This document shows positions 1 to 7,836 of a stretch of DNA of 64,000 nucleotides, piece after piece. The stretch is from Sporobacter termitidis DSM 10068. Lineage in GTDB: Bacteria > Bacillota > Clostridia > Oscillospirales > Oscillospiraceae. Position 1 is the stretch's first letter. Every line of letters starts with the position of its first letter. The stretch spans positions 1-64,000 of the forward strand of contig NZ_FQXV01000008.1 of assembly GCF_900130065.1 (NCBI RefSeq), read 5' to 3'. The notes beneath the pieces are model-generated. The model was not told the origin of the DNA, ran no database searches, and was given only the letters and a program-made list of their open reading frames with translations. Made by a program: the position numbers and the translations under genes.

Positions 1-29
1 ACGTGGATTCCCGCCTTCGCGGGAATGAC
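1..29 (-). repeat. Palindromic intergenic repeat, family R1
   Basis: First of six copies of a roughly 29-bp sequence whose core ATTCCCGCCTTCGCGGGAAT is a perfect palindrome. Other copies are at 3471-3499, 3518-3543, 9253-9281, 29233-29261 and 58289-58317, always between genes. It can form a hairpin in RNA on either strand, but no T-run follows here, so I treat it as a dispersed repeat rather than a terminator. Confidence 0.85.
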
Positions 30-118
30 AGGGCTTTGAGGCATCGCAAGATACTTTGGGCGTCGCAAGGCGAGTCCCATCCGCCATGACCGGGGTGACA
101 GCGGCGCGGGACAAAGGC

Positions 119-180
119 AGGCGAACGCAGTTCGCCCCTACGGCACGGATTGTCCTCGTAGGGGCGAACTGTGTTCGCCT
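119..180. repeat. Inverted pair of R2 repeats
   Basis: A 23-bp arm at 119-141 is repeated in inverted orientation at 158-180 with one mismatch; each arm contains GTAGGGGCGAAC or its complement. Related single or paired copies occur at 8807-8886, 9030-9055, 9189-9220, 9324-9347, 10541-10620, 12737-12761 and 51829-51893. The rest of 30-320 holds no gene I can support. Confidence 0.8.
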
Positions 181-325
181 GCTCCTGTCGGCGCGGCGGC
201 AGGGGAATACCTATCGCGGATTCCCTGAAATCGCCAAAATAATAGATGATATGCATAAATAGCGCTGGGAATGGACAGGCCGATTTGTGAATAACAAAGA
301 TTATTTGCGTTTTCGGAAATTGATA

Positions 326-354
326 TTGAAAACGCCGGCGGGTGGGGCTATATT
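326..354 (+). promoter_or_regulatory. Sigma-A-type promoter for the M-box leader
   Basis: TTGAAA (326-331), a 17-bp spacer and TATATT (349-354) match a housekeeping promoter. Transcription would start near 361, just before the M-box core, which fits a riboswitch-controlled leader. Confidence 0.6.
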
Positions 355-364
355 TTAAACGAAA

Positions 365-515
365 TGAATAGAACCTCGGTAGGTGAGGCTACCGAAAGGA
401 TATGGATTGCTGCCGCGAAGGGTTGGAGACAACCATAGCAGGTCAACAGGCTTTGTCGAATTTCAAGGCATAACCTAACGCAATTTCACCGCCTTTCGGA
501 GCTAAAGCTTGAACG
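365..515 (+). promoter_or_regulatory. M-box (ykoK leader) Mg2+ riboswitch
   Basis: The conserved M-box blocks appear in order: TAGGTGAGGCT near 380, GGATATGGATTGCTGCC near 398, GGTCAACAG near 441, and GCTAAAGCTT at 501-510. This RNA class binds Mg2+ and lowers expression of Mg2+ transporters when Mg2+ is plentiful. It sits between a promoter at 326-354 and a terminator at 538-578, upstream of an MgtE-like gene and an Nramp-related gene. The exact outer boundaries of the three-way fold are estimated. Confidence 0.93.
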
Positions 516-537
516 GGCGTGCGCAGCATTTTGATGA

Positions 538-578
538 CCTTCGCCAGTTCAGGATTTGGCGGGGGTTTTATTTATTTT
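538..578 (+). terminator. Riboswitch-linked intrinsic terminator
   Basis: A 9-bp stem (538-546 with 557-565, including two G-U pairs) is followed by TTTTATTTATTTT. It lies just downstream of the M-box core and is the natural expression platform: Mg2+-bound M-box would leave this hairpin free to form. Confidence 0.7.
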
Positions 579-631
579 CATTGTTTGCGCGCTATAACCC
601 ACAATCTGCAATACAGGAGGAAAGCTTTAAA

Positions 632-718
632 ATGAGCGCAGACCCCAGTCATCGAAAACGGATTTATGAAAAGTGGATACGGTGGGATTGCAGTCTGATT
701 TTCATGTGTGAAGATTAG
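632..718 (+). CDS. Possible 28-residue leader peptide in the M-box leader
   Basis: An ATG at 632 follows AGGAGG (615-620) with an 11-nt spacer and opens a 28-codon frame rich in charged and aromatic residues (two Trp, two Cys), ending at 718. It has no membrane segment and resembles no family I know. It lies between the riboswitch terminator and a second hairpin that occludes the next ribosome site, so it might couple translation to expression of the transporter genes. It may equally be a chance frame; conservation of codons in related leaders would decide. Confidence 0.3.
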   Translation: MSADPSHRKRIYEKWIRWDCSLIFMCED

Positions 719-734
719 ATTTAAAATACATGTC

Positions 735-769
735 AAAAATCCCTCCGTAGCCGTATGGAGGGATTTTTT
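735..769 (+). promoter_or_regulatory. Hairpin that is both terminator-like and Shine-Dalgarno-sequestering
   Basis: A perfect 12-bp stem pairs 735-746 with 757-768 around a 10-nt loop. The 3' arm contains GGAGGG (757-762), which is the ribosome site of the ATG at 770, and runs into T residues. When folded it would block initiation and may also terminate transcription. It is a second control point about 220 nt below the M-box core. Confidence 0.65.
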
Positions 770-2020
770 ATGTTCAGAGAGACAACGTTCTATTTAAGCC
801 GCGTTCTCGGCAAAAAAGTCTTCACCGACGCCGGAGCCCTCCTCGGGATTCTGAGCGATATCGCCGTTAGTTTCGAGGCCGCGGCGCCGCAGGTGGCGGC
901 GCTTGTCCTGAAAAGCGGCGGCAGAGAGGTGATTGCCGATTACGTCAATTTTACGGTGAGCGAGGAAAAGGGCCAGTTTATCTTCAGATGCCCGGAGCCG
1001 GTCGCCTTTCCGAGCCTTGCGGAAAACACGCTGCTATTGAAAAAATACGTCCTCGACAGGCAGCTGGTGGACGTGAGCGGCCGCAAGCTCGTCCGCGTCA
1101 ACGACCTGCGGCTGGCCGTCATGTCCACGGGGACGTTTCTGGTGGCCGTGGACGTGGGCTTTGAGGGGCTCATGCGGCGGCTCGGCGCCGCCAAGCCGCT
1201 GAAAAGCCTTTTGGGCCTGTTCGGCGTGAAAATGCCGGGAAAGCTCATATTGTGGCACGAGGTCGAAACCGTCGATATCGGCCACGCGGGCATCAAGCTC
1301 AGCAAGCCCTACTCCAAGCTGGAGACGCTGCACGTCTCGGACCTGGCCGACATCCTGGAGGAAATGGACATCAAGATGCAGGCGGAGGTCTTCTCGTCCC
1401 TGGACGACGAAAAGGCCGCGGACGTACTGGAGGAGCTGGAGACGGAGACGCAGCTCACCGTTCTGGAGAGCCTCTCCGTGGAAAAGGCCGCCGATCTGTT
1501 GGAAATGATGCCGGCCGACGAGGTGGCCGACATTCTCGAGGAAATGGCGGAGGAAAGGGCCGAGGAGCTGCTCTCGGAAATGGAGAGCGGGGCCTCCGAG
1601 GAGGTCCGCGAGCTCATGGAGTATGAGGACAACGAGGTCGGCAGCATCATGACCACCGACTTTATCGCCTACAAAATCAGCATGACGGTCAGCGACGTCA
1701 TCGAGGAGCTCCGGCGCCTGAAGCCGGAATCCAGCTCGATCTATTATCTCTACATCGTGGACGAGAGCGAGCGCCTGACGGCCACCGTGTCGCTCCGGGA
1801 CCTCATCGTGTCCGCGCCGGCCACGACGCTGGACGAGATCATGAACACAAAGATGATCTACGTCTACGACACGGACGACATCGAATCCATCGGGGAGATC
1901 ATCTCCAAGTATAACCTGCTGGCCGTCCCTGTCGTGGACAGGGAGATGGAGCTTCTCGGCATGGTCGTTATCGACGACATCGTCTATAACCTCCTGAGAG
2001 CGCGGCGCAGAAAGCTCTGA
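770..2020 (+). CDS. MgtE N-domain / CBS-pair cytosolic protein, partner of the Mg2+ transporter
   Basis: A 416-residue soluble protein. The first ~150 residues look like two PRC-barrel-like beta modules; residues ~185-285 form the repetitive helical MgtE N domain (repeated L-x-x-LxxEMxxExAxxxL pattern); the rest is a CBS pair, with the phrases SIYYLYIVDESERL and LLAVPVVDREMELLG. The five-helix MgtE transport domain is absent, so this is a sensor module without a channel. It probably regulates the Nramp-type transporter encoded 13 bp downstream, sensing Mg2+ or a nucleotide in the CBS domains (inference). I chose ATG 770 because GGAGGG lies 7 nt upstream; an in-frame ATG at 755 lies in the loop of the hairpin. 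Confidence 0.85.
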   Translation: MFRETTFYLSRVLGKKVFTDAGALLGILSDIAVSFEAAAPQVAALVLKSGGREVIADYVNFTVSEEKGQFIFRCPEPVAFPSLAENTLLLKKYVLDRQLVDVSGRKLVRVNDLRLAVMSTGTFLVAVDVGFEGLMRRLGAAKPLKSLLGLFGVKMPGKLILWHEVETVDIGHAGIKLSKPYSKLETLHVSDLADILEEMDIKMQAEVFSSLDDEKAADVLEELETETQLTVLESLSVEKAADLLEMMPADEVADILEEMAEERAEELLSEMESGASEEVRELMEYEDNEVGSIMTTDFIAYKISMTVSDVIEELRRLKPESSSIYYLYIVDESERLTATVSLRDLIVSAPATTLDEIMNTKMIYVYDTDDIESIGEIISKYNLLAVPVVDREMELLGMVVIDDIVYNLLRARRRKL

Positions 2021-2033
2021 GGGAGGTGCGGCA

Positions 2034-3287
2034 ATGGCTAAAATTTTAAACGGGTTTAAAAAGAAAAGCTTCTGGAGGAACGCGGCCGTTTTTCTCGCGA
2101 TCCTGGGGCCCGGCATCATCACCGGCAGCGTGGACAACGACGTGGGCGGCATCACCACGTATTCCGTGGCGGGGGCGCAGTTCGGCTATAAGCTCCTCTG
2201 GACGCTCATCCCGGCCTTTATCGTTTTGTATGTGACCCAGGAGATGAACGCGCGCATGGGGATCGTCACCGGCAAGGGCCTGGCCGACCTGATCCGGGAA
2301 AACATGGGCGTCAAGGTCACGTTTTTCATCTTTATTTTCCTGCTGGGCGCCGATATCATGAACACCATGACGGAATTTTCCGGCGTGGCGGGCAGCATGC
2401 AGATATTCGGCGTCAGCAAATACATTTCCGTACCCGTCGTCGCCGTGGGCGTATGGTTCATCGTGGTCAAGGGCACCTACAGGGTGGCGGAGAAAATCTT
2501 TCTGGTGTTCTGCCTGGCGCTCTTCGTCTACGTGGCGGCGGCCCTCCTGGGAAAGCCGGACTGGAAAGCGATCGGCAGCGCCATCGCCAAGCCCGATATC
2601 GAGTCGAATTTCCTGTATATTTCCACGGTCATCGGCCTCATCGGCACGACCATCGCCCCGTGGATGCAGTTTTACATGCAGTCGTCGGTGATCGAAAAGC
2701 AGCTGCGCGTCAAGGACCTGAAATGGTCGAAGCTGGACGTGCTCATCGGCTGCCTCTGCACCGTTGTCGTCGCGTTCTTCATCGTCGTGGCCTGCGCCTC
2801 GACACTGTATGCGGAGGGCATCCAGATCAACGACGCCAGCGACGCCGCCGCGGCGCTGGCCCCGGTGGCCGGCGCGATCGCCTCCCAGGTGTTCGCCTTC
2901 GGCCTGCTGGTCGCCGCGATCTTCTCCGCGGTCATCCTGCCGGTGGCCACGGCGTTCTATGTCTGCGAGGCCTTCGGCTATGAGGCCGGCATCGACAAAA
3001 AGTGGGACGAGGCGCCGCAGTTTTACTGGCTGTATACGGCCATCATCGTCATTTCCGCCGGGATGATCCTGCTTCCCAATGCGCCGCTGATCCAGATTTC
3101 CCTGTGGTCCCAGCGCATCAACGGTATCCTCCTGCCGGTGGTCATGATCTGTATGGTACTGATCGTCAACAAAAAAGACATCATGGGCAAGTACGTCAAC
3201 AGACCCGTCACGAACATTATTTCCTGGGTCACCATCGTCATCCTGATCGCCCTGTCGGCAACCCTCGTCGTCTCCCTGTTCCGGTAA
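2034..3287 (+). CDS. Nramp-related Mg2+ transporter (NRMT type)
   Basis: A 417-residue membrane protein with about 11 hydrophobic segments and the Nramp fold. In the first helix the usual DPGN metal site is replaced by D34-N-D-V-G-G; in the sixth helix the usual MPH is A208-P209-W210. Loss of the soft methionine ligand is what is known of the Nramp-related Mg2+ transporters of clostridia, which are M-box controlled. The M-box upstream supports Mg2+ rather than Mn2+/Fe2+ uptake. It is co-transcribed with the MgtE-like gene; GGGAGGTG precedes the ATG at 2034. A GC-rich hairpin follows the stop. Confidence 0.88.
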   Translation: MAKILNGFKKKSFWRNAAVFLAILGPGIITGSVDNDVGGITTYSVAGAQFGYKLLWTLIPAFIVLYVTQEMNARMGIVTGKGLADLIRENMGVKVTFFIFIFLLGADIMNTMTEFSGVAGSMQIFGVSKYISVPVVAVGVWFIVVKGTYRVAEKIFLVFCLALFVYVAAALLGKPDWKAIGSAIAKPDIESNFLYISTVIGLIGTTIAPWMQFYMQSSVIEKQLRVKDLKWSKLDVLIGCLCTVVVAFFIVVACASTLYAEGIQINDASDAAAALAPVAGAIASQVFAFGLLVAAIFSAVILPVATAFYVCEAFGYEAGIDKKWDEAPQFYWLYTAIIVISAGMILLPNAPLIQISLWSQRINGILLPVVMICMVLIVNKKDIMGKYVNRPVTNIISWVTIVILIALSATLVVSLFR

Positions 3288-3299
3288 ACAGATATATTG

Positions 3300-3332
3300 G
3301 CGCCCCCGCGAGCCGCACGCTCACGGGGGCGC
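3300..3332 (+). terminator. GC-rich hairpin after the Mg2+ transporter gene
   Basis: GGCGCCCCCG...GAGC pairs with GCTC...CGGGGGCGC to give a long GC stem 13 bp after the stop. There is no T-run, so termination efficiency is uncertain. An R5 repeat follows at 3344. Confidence 0.45.
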
Positions 3333-3343
3333 TGACAAGAGGC

Positions 3344-3367
3344 GGCGGGAGCAAGCCCCCGCCCTAC
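3344..3367 (+). repeat. R5 repeat with internal palindrome
   Basis: GCGGGAGCAAGCCCCCGC followed by CCTAC forms a short hairpin. Near-identical copies lie at 9551-9574 and, inverted, at 58403-58426; the latter two share extra flanking sequence (CAACAAGA or complement), suggesting a longer unit. Confidence 0.75.
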
Positions 3368-3470
3368 GATGATACCTAAAATATTATCATTGACGAAGTG
3401 CTGTTATTGACGGATTGCTGTCCTTCGTAAAGTATTGCCCTCTCCGAAATATTGTCATTCCTAAAATATT

Positions 3471-3499
3471 GTCATTCCCGCGAAGGCGGGAATCCACGT
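3471..3499 (+). repeat. R1 palindromic repeat
   Basis: Full copy in the orientation GTCATTCCCGCGAAGG..., 18 bp from an inverted copy at 3518-3543. The two could also fold onto each other. Confidence 0.85.
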
Positions 3500-3517
3500 T
3501 CCCCTGTGCGAGGGCCT

Positions 3518-3543
3518 GGATTCCCGCCTTCGCGGGAATGACA
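3518..3543 (-). repeat. R1 palindromic repeat, inverted copy
   Basis: Its last bases GAATGACA (3536-3543) are also the first bases of the 23-bp tandem array that follows. Confidence 0.85.
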
Positions 3544-3764
3544 CTTAAATAAATTCGGGGATGACACATAAGTAAATCTATGAATGACACTTAAGTAAAC
3601 CTGCGAATGACACTTAAGTAAACCTGCGAATGACACTTAAGTAAACCTGCGAATGACACTTAAGTAAACCTGCGAATGATACGCAAGTAAACCTGTGAAT
3701 GACACTTAGATAAACCCGTGAAGGATACTTAAATAAGCCCAGGAAGGATACTTAATAAGCTTGC
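3536..3764 (+). repeat. Ten-unit tandem array with a 23-bp period
   Basis: Units start at 3536, 3559, 3582, 3605, 3628, 3651, 3674, 3697, 3720 and 3743, each built on GAATGACACTTAAGTAAACC plus three bases. The four units from 3582 to 3673 are identical; outer units diverge. There are no unique spacers, so this is not a CRISPR array. The first unit grows out of the end of an R1 repeat. No open frame spans it. Confidence 0.92.
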
Positions 3765-3767
3765 AGG

Positions 3768-3791
3768 GGCCGCCGCCTTCGGCGGCCTTTT
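3768..3791 (+). terminator. Hairpin with CCTT loop
   Basis: GGCCGCCG / CGGCGGCC is a perfect 8-bp stem followed by TTTT. It lies past the end of the minus-strand gene at 3808 and well downstream of the Nramp gene; which transcript it ends is unclear. Confidence 0.5.
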
Positions 3792-3807
3792 GTATGTGAA
3801 CGCAAGG

Positions 3808-4431
3808 CTAGTATTTCAGCTTTGTAAACGCCAGCAGCATCAGTATCACGCCGCCGACCCAGGAGAAATCGATTTTGGTGATTTTCGTCAGCAGCTTTCC
3901 CAGCAGATATCCCAGCGTTACCGCCAGGATGTTGGACAGGAACGAGAGGATGATGAGCTCGGGGTAGTTGATGGTCGTCAGCCCCCAGCCAAAGCCGGCG
4001 GCGAAGCCGTCCAGCGACAGCGCCAGGGCGAGGTAGACGGCCTCCTTGACGGAGAGCGTTTTGGAGTTGTCGATATCGGCCTTTTCGGCGTCGGCGTAAA
4101 CGGTCAGGACGAAATTCAGGTCAAACAGCCGCAGCTTGAGCTGCCTTTCATTATTGTCTCTTTTCGCGATAAAGCGCTTGAGGAAGTATTCAAAGCTTTT
4201 GACAAGCCCGATCACGAAAAGGACGGTAAACGAGACCACCTGCGTCACGCCCGGGGGAATGACGCTCATGACGGCGGTGCCGAGGCCCGCCGAAGCCGTC
4301 AGGACCGCTGTGCAGACAAGGCTGATCACCAGGACGGACACGGGCGGAATCTTTGTTTTACCCGCGCCGTAGGCGAGGCTCGCGGTAAAGGCGTCGAGGC
4401 AGAGCGCCGTCACCAGCAATATTTGAAACAT
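3808..4431 (-). CDS. ytaF: YtaF-family sporulation membrane protein (MntP/DUF204-like fold)
   Basis: A 207-residue protein with six hydrophobic segments arranged as two homologous halves. Each half carries the family's acidic helix: ALCLDAFTASLAYG near the N-terminus and ALSLDGFAAGFGWG near residue 150; a basic, charged loop lies between (near 90-110). The family includes Mn2+ exporter MntP and the B. subtilis sporulation-associated YtaF; the spacing and SLDGFAAG phrase favour YtaF. Its substrate is not established. It is divergent from the Ca2+ ATPase, sharing a ~100-bp upstream region, which with the Mg2+ genes makes this a cation-handling neighbourhood. Confidence 0.78.
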   Translation of the reverse strand: MFQILLVTALCLDAFTASLAYGAGKTKIPPVSVLVISLVCTAVLTASAGLGTAVMSVIPPGVTQVVSFTVLFVIGLVKSFEYFLKRFIAKRDNNERQLKLRLFDLNFVLTVYADAEKADIDNSKTLSVKEAVYLALALSLDGFAAGFGWGLTTINYPELIILSFLSNILAVTLGYLLGKLLTKITKIDFSWVGGVILMLLAFTKLKY

Positions 4432-4529
4432 ATCGAGACAACCCCTTAAATATATTTAAAGTGGCTATTTTCATTGACAACGAGAGGAAATATGCCGTCC
4501 GGCCGGCGTATTTTCAAAAGGGGACGCGT

Positions 4530-7214
4530 ATGAATCAGCAGAATACCATGGAGCTTTTAGGCAGGATCAAGGGGCTTTCCGAAAGCGACGTGCACCGCTC
4601 CAAGGCGCAGCACGGCGACAACGCGCTTGTACGCGGCAAGAAACGCAGCTTTTTCGGGGAATTCATCTCAAATTTCGGCGACCCGATCATCAAGATCCTG
4701 CTCGTCGCTCTTGTCGTGAACATTGTGATCCGGCTGAGAAATTTCAACTGGTATGAGACGATCGGCATCGCGCTGGCGATCCTGGTGTCCACCTTTGTGT
4801 CCACCCTGTCGGAATACGGCAGCGAATCGGCCTTTGAAAAGCTGCAGGAGGACGCGCTGAAGACGAAATGCCGCGTTAAACGAGCGGGCGGCCTTATGGA
4901 GCTGCCCGTCAGCGAGGTCGTCGTGGGCGACACCGTCCTGCTGCAGCCGGGCGACCGCATCCCGGCGGACGGGGTTATCACCAGCGGAGAGCTCCACGTG
5001 GACCAGTCGCCCTTAAACGGGGAGAGCAAGGAGATCATCAAAAGGCCGGGCACGGAAAAGCCGGAGGACAGCCGGGATTTCACCAGCAAAAACAGGCTGT
5101 TCCGCGGCTGTATCGTCTGCTCCGGCGAGGCGATCATGCGCGTGGACAGCGTGGGCGCCGGCACGTTTTACGGGCGCCTCGCCCTCGATATCCAGGAGGG
5201 CCCCCGGGAAAGCCCCTTAAAGCTGCGCCTGGGCAAGCTCGCCCGCACCATCAGCCGCTTCGGCTATATCGGCGCGGCGCTGGTGGCGATCGCCGACCTG
5301 TTCAACTCTATCGTCATCGCCCACGGCTCGCAGCTGGACGTGATCATCCGCAGCCTGGAGACGCCCAAGGAGCTTTTCGGCTATCTCGTGCACGCGGCGA
5401 CACTGGCCATCTCGGTGATCGTGGTGGCCATCCCGGAAGGGCTGCCGCTGATGATCACCATCGTCCTGTCGTCCAATATGAAGCGGATGATGAAGGACAA
5501 CGTCCTCGTGCGGAAGCTGGTGGGCATCGAAACCTCCGGCAACCTGAATATCCTGTTCACGGACAAAACCGGCACGATCACCAAGGGGAAGCTGAAGGCC
5601 AATTTTTTCATATCTGGAAACGGGACAAAGTACGAGGATTACTCGAAATTCAGCCGAACGGAGCTGGGGCGGCTGATGCGGCTGTCCGGCGTCTACAACA
5701 CCAGCGCCTATATTTCCGGCACCGGCGCCAAGATGCAGGCCGTGGGCGGCAACGCCACGGAGCGGGCGCTCCTGGAATTCGTCATGAACGACAAGCCCAG
5801 GCGCGAAAACGTCCGGGTCGCCGCCAGCATGCCCTTCAGCAGCGCCAATAAATTCTCCAGCGTGCAGCTGAAGGGGGATGTCAATCTCACTCTTGTCAAG
5901 GGCGCGCCGGAGCTCGTTTTGCCCAACTGTTCTTTTTTTTATGATACGGACGGCGTCAAAAGAGATTTTACGTCTATGAACCGTCTGAAAAAGCTCATGG
6001 CCGACATGGCCGCGGACGCCGTCCGGTTCCTCGCCGTGGCGGTTTGCGAGGAGGACATGAGCCCCAATGGCATGAACAGGAGCCTGACGCTTCTGGGCGT
6101 CGTCGGCATCCGGGACGAGATCCGCCGCGAGGCCGCAAAGGCGATCCGGCAGGTGACCAGCGCCGGCATCCAGGTGGTCATGATCACCGGCGACAGCAAG
6201 GAGACGGCGTCCGCCATCGCCCGGGAGGTGGGCCTCATCAAGGGAGAAGCGGCCGGCGCCGTGCTCACCAGCGACGCGCTGCAGAGGATGTCGGATCGGG
6301 AGCTGAAGGACGCGCTGCCAAGGCTGCGCGTGGTGGCCCGGGCGGTGCCGTCGGACAAAAGCCGGCTAATCAACCTGGCTCAGGATTTAGGCCTCGTGGC
6401 CGGGATGACGGGCGACGGCATCAACGACGCGCCGGCCCTCAAAAAAGCGGATGTGGGGTTTGCCATGGGGAGCGGGACCGAGGTGGCCAAGGAGGCCGGG
6501 GACATCGTCATTTTGGACGACAACTTCCTCTCCATCTCCAAGGCGATCCTCTACGGCCGGACGATTTTCAAGAGTATCCGCAAATTTATCATATTTCAGC
6601 TGACCATCAATCTGTGCGCCGTGGCCATCTCCATCATCGGCCCCTTTATCGGCATCAATTCGCCGATCACCGTGCTGCAGATGCTGTGGGTGAATATGGT
6701 GATGGATACGCTGGCGGGCCTGGCGTTTGCCGGGGAGACGCCGCTGAAGGAATATATGAACGAGCCGCCCAAGCGGCGCGACGAGCCGATCATCAACAAA
6801 TATATGTACAACCAAATCCTTGTCGGCGGGATATACACCACGCTCCTGTGCATTTTGTTCCTGAAGCTGCCGGCCATACATACTATGTATAGTCATGGGA
6901 CAGGTGACGAATTCTTCATGACCGCATTTTTTGCCATGTTCATTTTTGCCGGCGTCTTCAACAGCTTCAACGCCCGCACCACGCGCCTCAATCTGCTGGC
7001 GCACATCTGGGGAAACAAGGGCTTTCTCGCCATCATGCTGCTGGTGACCATCATCCAGATCGTCATCATCTATTTCGGCGGCGCCATTTTCCGGACGACC
7101 GGCCTCCGGTACTCCGAGCTCCAGTTCGTCATCATCCTCGCCTTCTCCGTTATCCCCGTCGATTTCATCCGCAAGTCCGTTTACAGCAGCAAGCACCGGG
7201 GAAACGCGATTTAA
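4530..7214 (+). CDS. Calcium-transporting P-type ATPase, PMCA-like
   Basis: About 894 residues. The catalytic Asp is D345 in FTDKTGTITKGK; the hinge motif TGDGINDAPALKKADVGFAMG begins near residue 625; TGES occurs as NGES in the actuator domain. Helix M4 reads VVAIPEGLPL and helix M6 has LWVNMVMDTLAGLAFA, as in PMCA-type (P2B) pumps with a single Ca2+ site, not SERCA. It would export Ca2+ from the cytosol. An upstream in-frame GTG at 4461 exists, but ATG 4530 has AAAAGGGG 7-12 nt before it and begins with the usual short N-terminal cation-ATPase domain. A MITE-like element starts directly after the stop. Confidence 0.9.
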   Translation: MNQQNTMELLGRIKGLSESDVHRSKAQHGDNALVRGKKRSFFGEFISNFGDPIIKILLVALVVNIVIRLRNFNWYETIGIALAILVSTFVSTLSEYGSESAFEKLQEDALKTKCRVKRAGGLMELPVSEVVVGDTVLLQPGDRIPADGVITSGELHVDQSPLNGESKEIIKRPGTEKPEDSRDFTSKNRLFRGCIVCSGEAIMRVDSVGAGTFYGRLALDIQEGPRESPLKLRLGKLARTISRFGYIGAALVAIADLFNSIVIAHGSQLDVIIRSLETPKELFGYLVHAATLAISVIVVAIPEGLPLMITIVLSSNMKRMMKDNVLVRKLVGIETSGNLNILFTDKTGTITKGKLKANFFISGNGTKYEDYSKFSRTELGRLMRLSGVYNTSAYISGTGAKMQAVGGNATERALLEFVMNDKPRRENVRVAASMPFSSANKFSSVQLKGDVNLTLVKGAPELVLPNCSFFYDTDGVKRDFTSMNRLKKLMADMAADAVRFLAVAVCEEDMSPNGMNRSLTLLGVVGIRDEIRREAAKAIRQVTSAGIQVVMITGDSKETASAIAREVGLIKGEAAGAVLTSDALQRMSDRELKDALPRLRVVARAVPSDKSRLINLAQDLGLVAGMTGDGINDAPALKKADVGFAMGSGTEVAKEAGDIVILDDNFLSISKAILYGRTIFKSIRKFIIFQLTINLCAVAISIIGPFIGINSPITVLQMLWVNMVMDTLAGLAFAGETPLKEYMNEPPKRRDEPIINKYMYNQILVGGIYTTLLCILFLKLPAIHTMYSHGTGDEFFMTAFFAMFIFAGVFNSFNARTTRLNLLAHIWGNKGFLAIMLLVTIIQIVIIYFGGAIFRTTGLRYSELQFVIILAFSVIPVDFIRKSVYSSKHRGNAI

Positions 7215-7215
7215 A

Positions 7216-7609
7216 ACCCGCCCGCCCAATAGAGGTATAGGGGCTGCGCCCTTATGACCCCGTTAAATTCGGGGCTGTGCCCCGGACCCCTTTTAGATAG
7301 GCAGGGGTTTGGGAGTCTCAAGCCATATCCGCTGTTTTTGTGCCGTGCGGCGCCGGGAAGATTCCCTCCTTCAGTCGCCTGCGGGCGACAGCTCCCTCGT
7401 CTGAGGGAGCCTTTGGAACGCAGGAGACCCTCATCCGTCGCGGCTTTGCCGCGCCACCTTCCCCCAGGGGAAGGCTTGAGCGGAGGTAAGACTTCCCCTT
7501 GAACGGGGTGTGGGGCGAAGCCCCAAGTGGGGTCCGGGGCGAAGCCCCGAAAGCCCCCCCGTCAGGGTCATAGGGGCGCAGCCCCTATACCTCTATTGGG
7601 CGGGCGGGT
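7216..7609. mobile_element. MITE-like element with 45-bp terminal inverted repeats
   Basis: The end at 7216-7260 and the inverted end at 7565-7609 match over 45 bp with one mismatch. Inside the ends are GGGGCTGTGCCCC-type hairpins and an R4 repeat block (7361-7480). No transposase gene is present, so any movement would need one supplied elsewhere. A right-end fragment is at 9650-9702 and a left-end fragment at 29102-29180. No gene is supported in 7215-7836. Confidence 0.75.
7361..7480. repeat. R4 repeat block inside the MITE-like element
   Basis: CTCCCTCGTCTGAGGGAGC, CAGTCGCCTGCGGGCGAC and CGTCGCGGCTTTGCCGCG are three hairpins in tandem. The same building blocks recur at 8697-8745, 18315-18525 and 58343-58382. 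This composite repeat is familiar from Oscillospirales genomes (recollection, not searched). Confidence 0.7.
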
Positions 7610-7768
7610 GGGTAAATTATATGAATTGAAGAAGCCGTTTTCGTACGTTCCTACATGTTTACATAATGTGGATTCGTCATAATGACTTTTTACGGGCAAA
7701 AGGACAGGGCATACTGCTGAAAATGCCGATTATGAGCACAAAAGCCGTGCGTTTTCCGGCGCTGTTCC

Positions 7769-7797
7769 TTGCTTTGACCCGTGAATTGGAATAAAAT
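7769..7797 (+). promoter_or_regulatory. Promoter candidate for the bicupin gene
   Basis: TTGCTT (7769-7774), 17-bp spacer, TAAAAT (7792-7797), 40 bp before the start codon. Confidence 0.45.
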
Positions 7798-7836
7798 GAA
7801 AACAGTGCCGATCACTGTAATGAAGGAGGAAATTTC

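Noticed and set aside
509-631. Longer version of the M-box leader peptide starting at 509
   Set aside because: It would begin inside the riboswitch core with TTG and run through the terminator hairpin; only the ATG at 632 has a ribosome site.
1034-2158. Long minus-strand frames opposite the MgtE-like gene and other GC-rich genes
   Set aside because: They are antisense shadows caused by high GC; no ribosome sites, no family likeness, low-complexity His/Arg/Ala composition.
3536-3764. CRISPR-like regularly spaced repeat
   Set aside because: The 23-bp units are directly adjacent with no unique spacers, and no cas gene is in the window; it is a simple tandem array.
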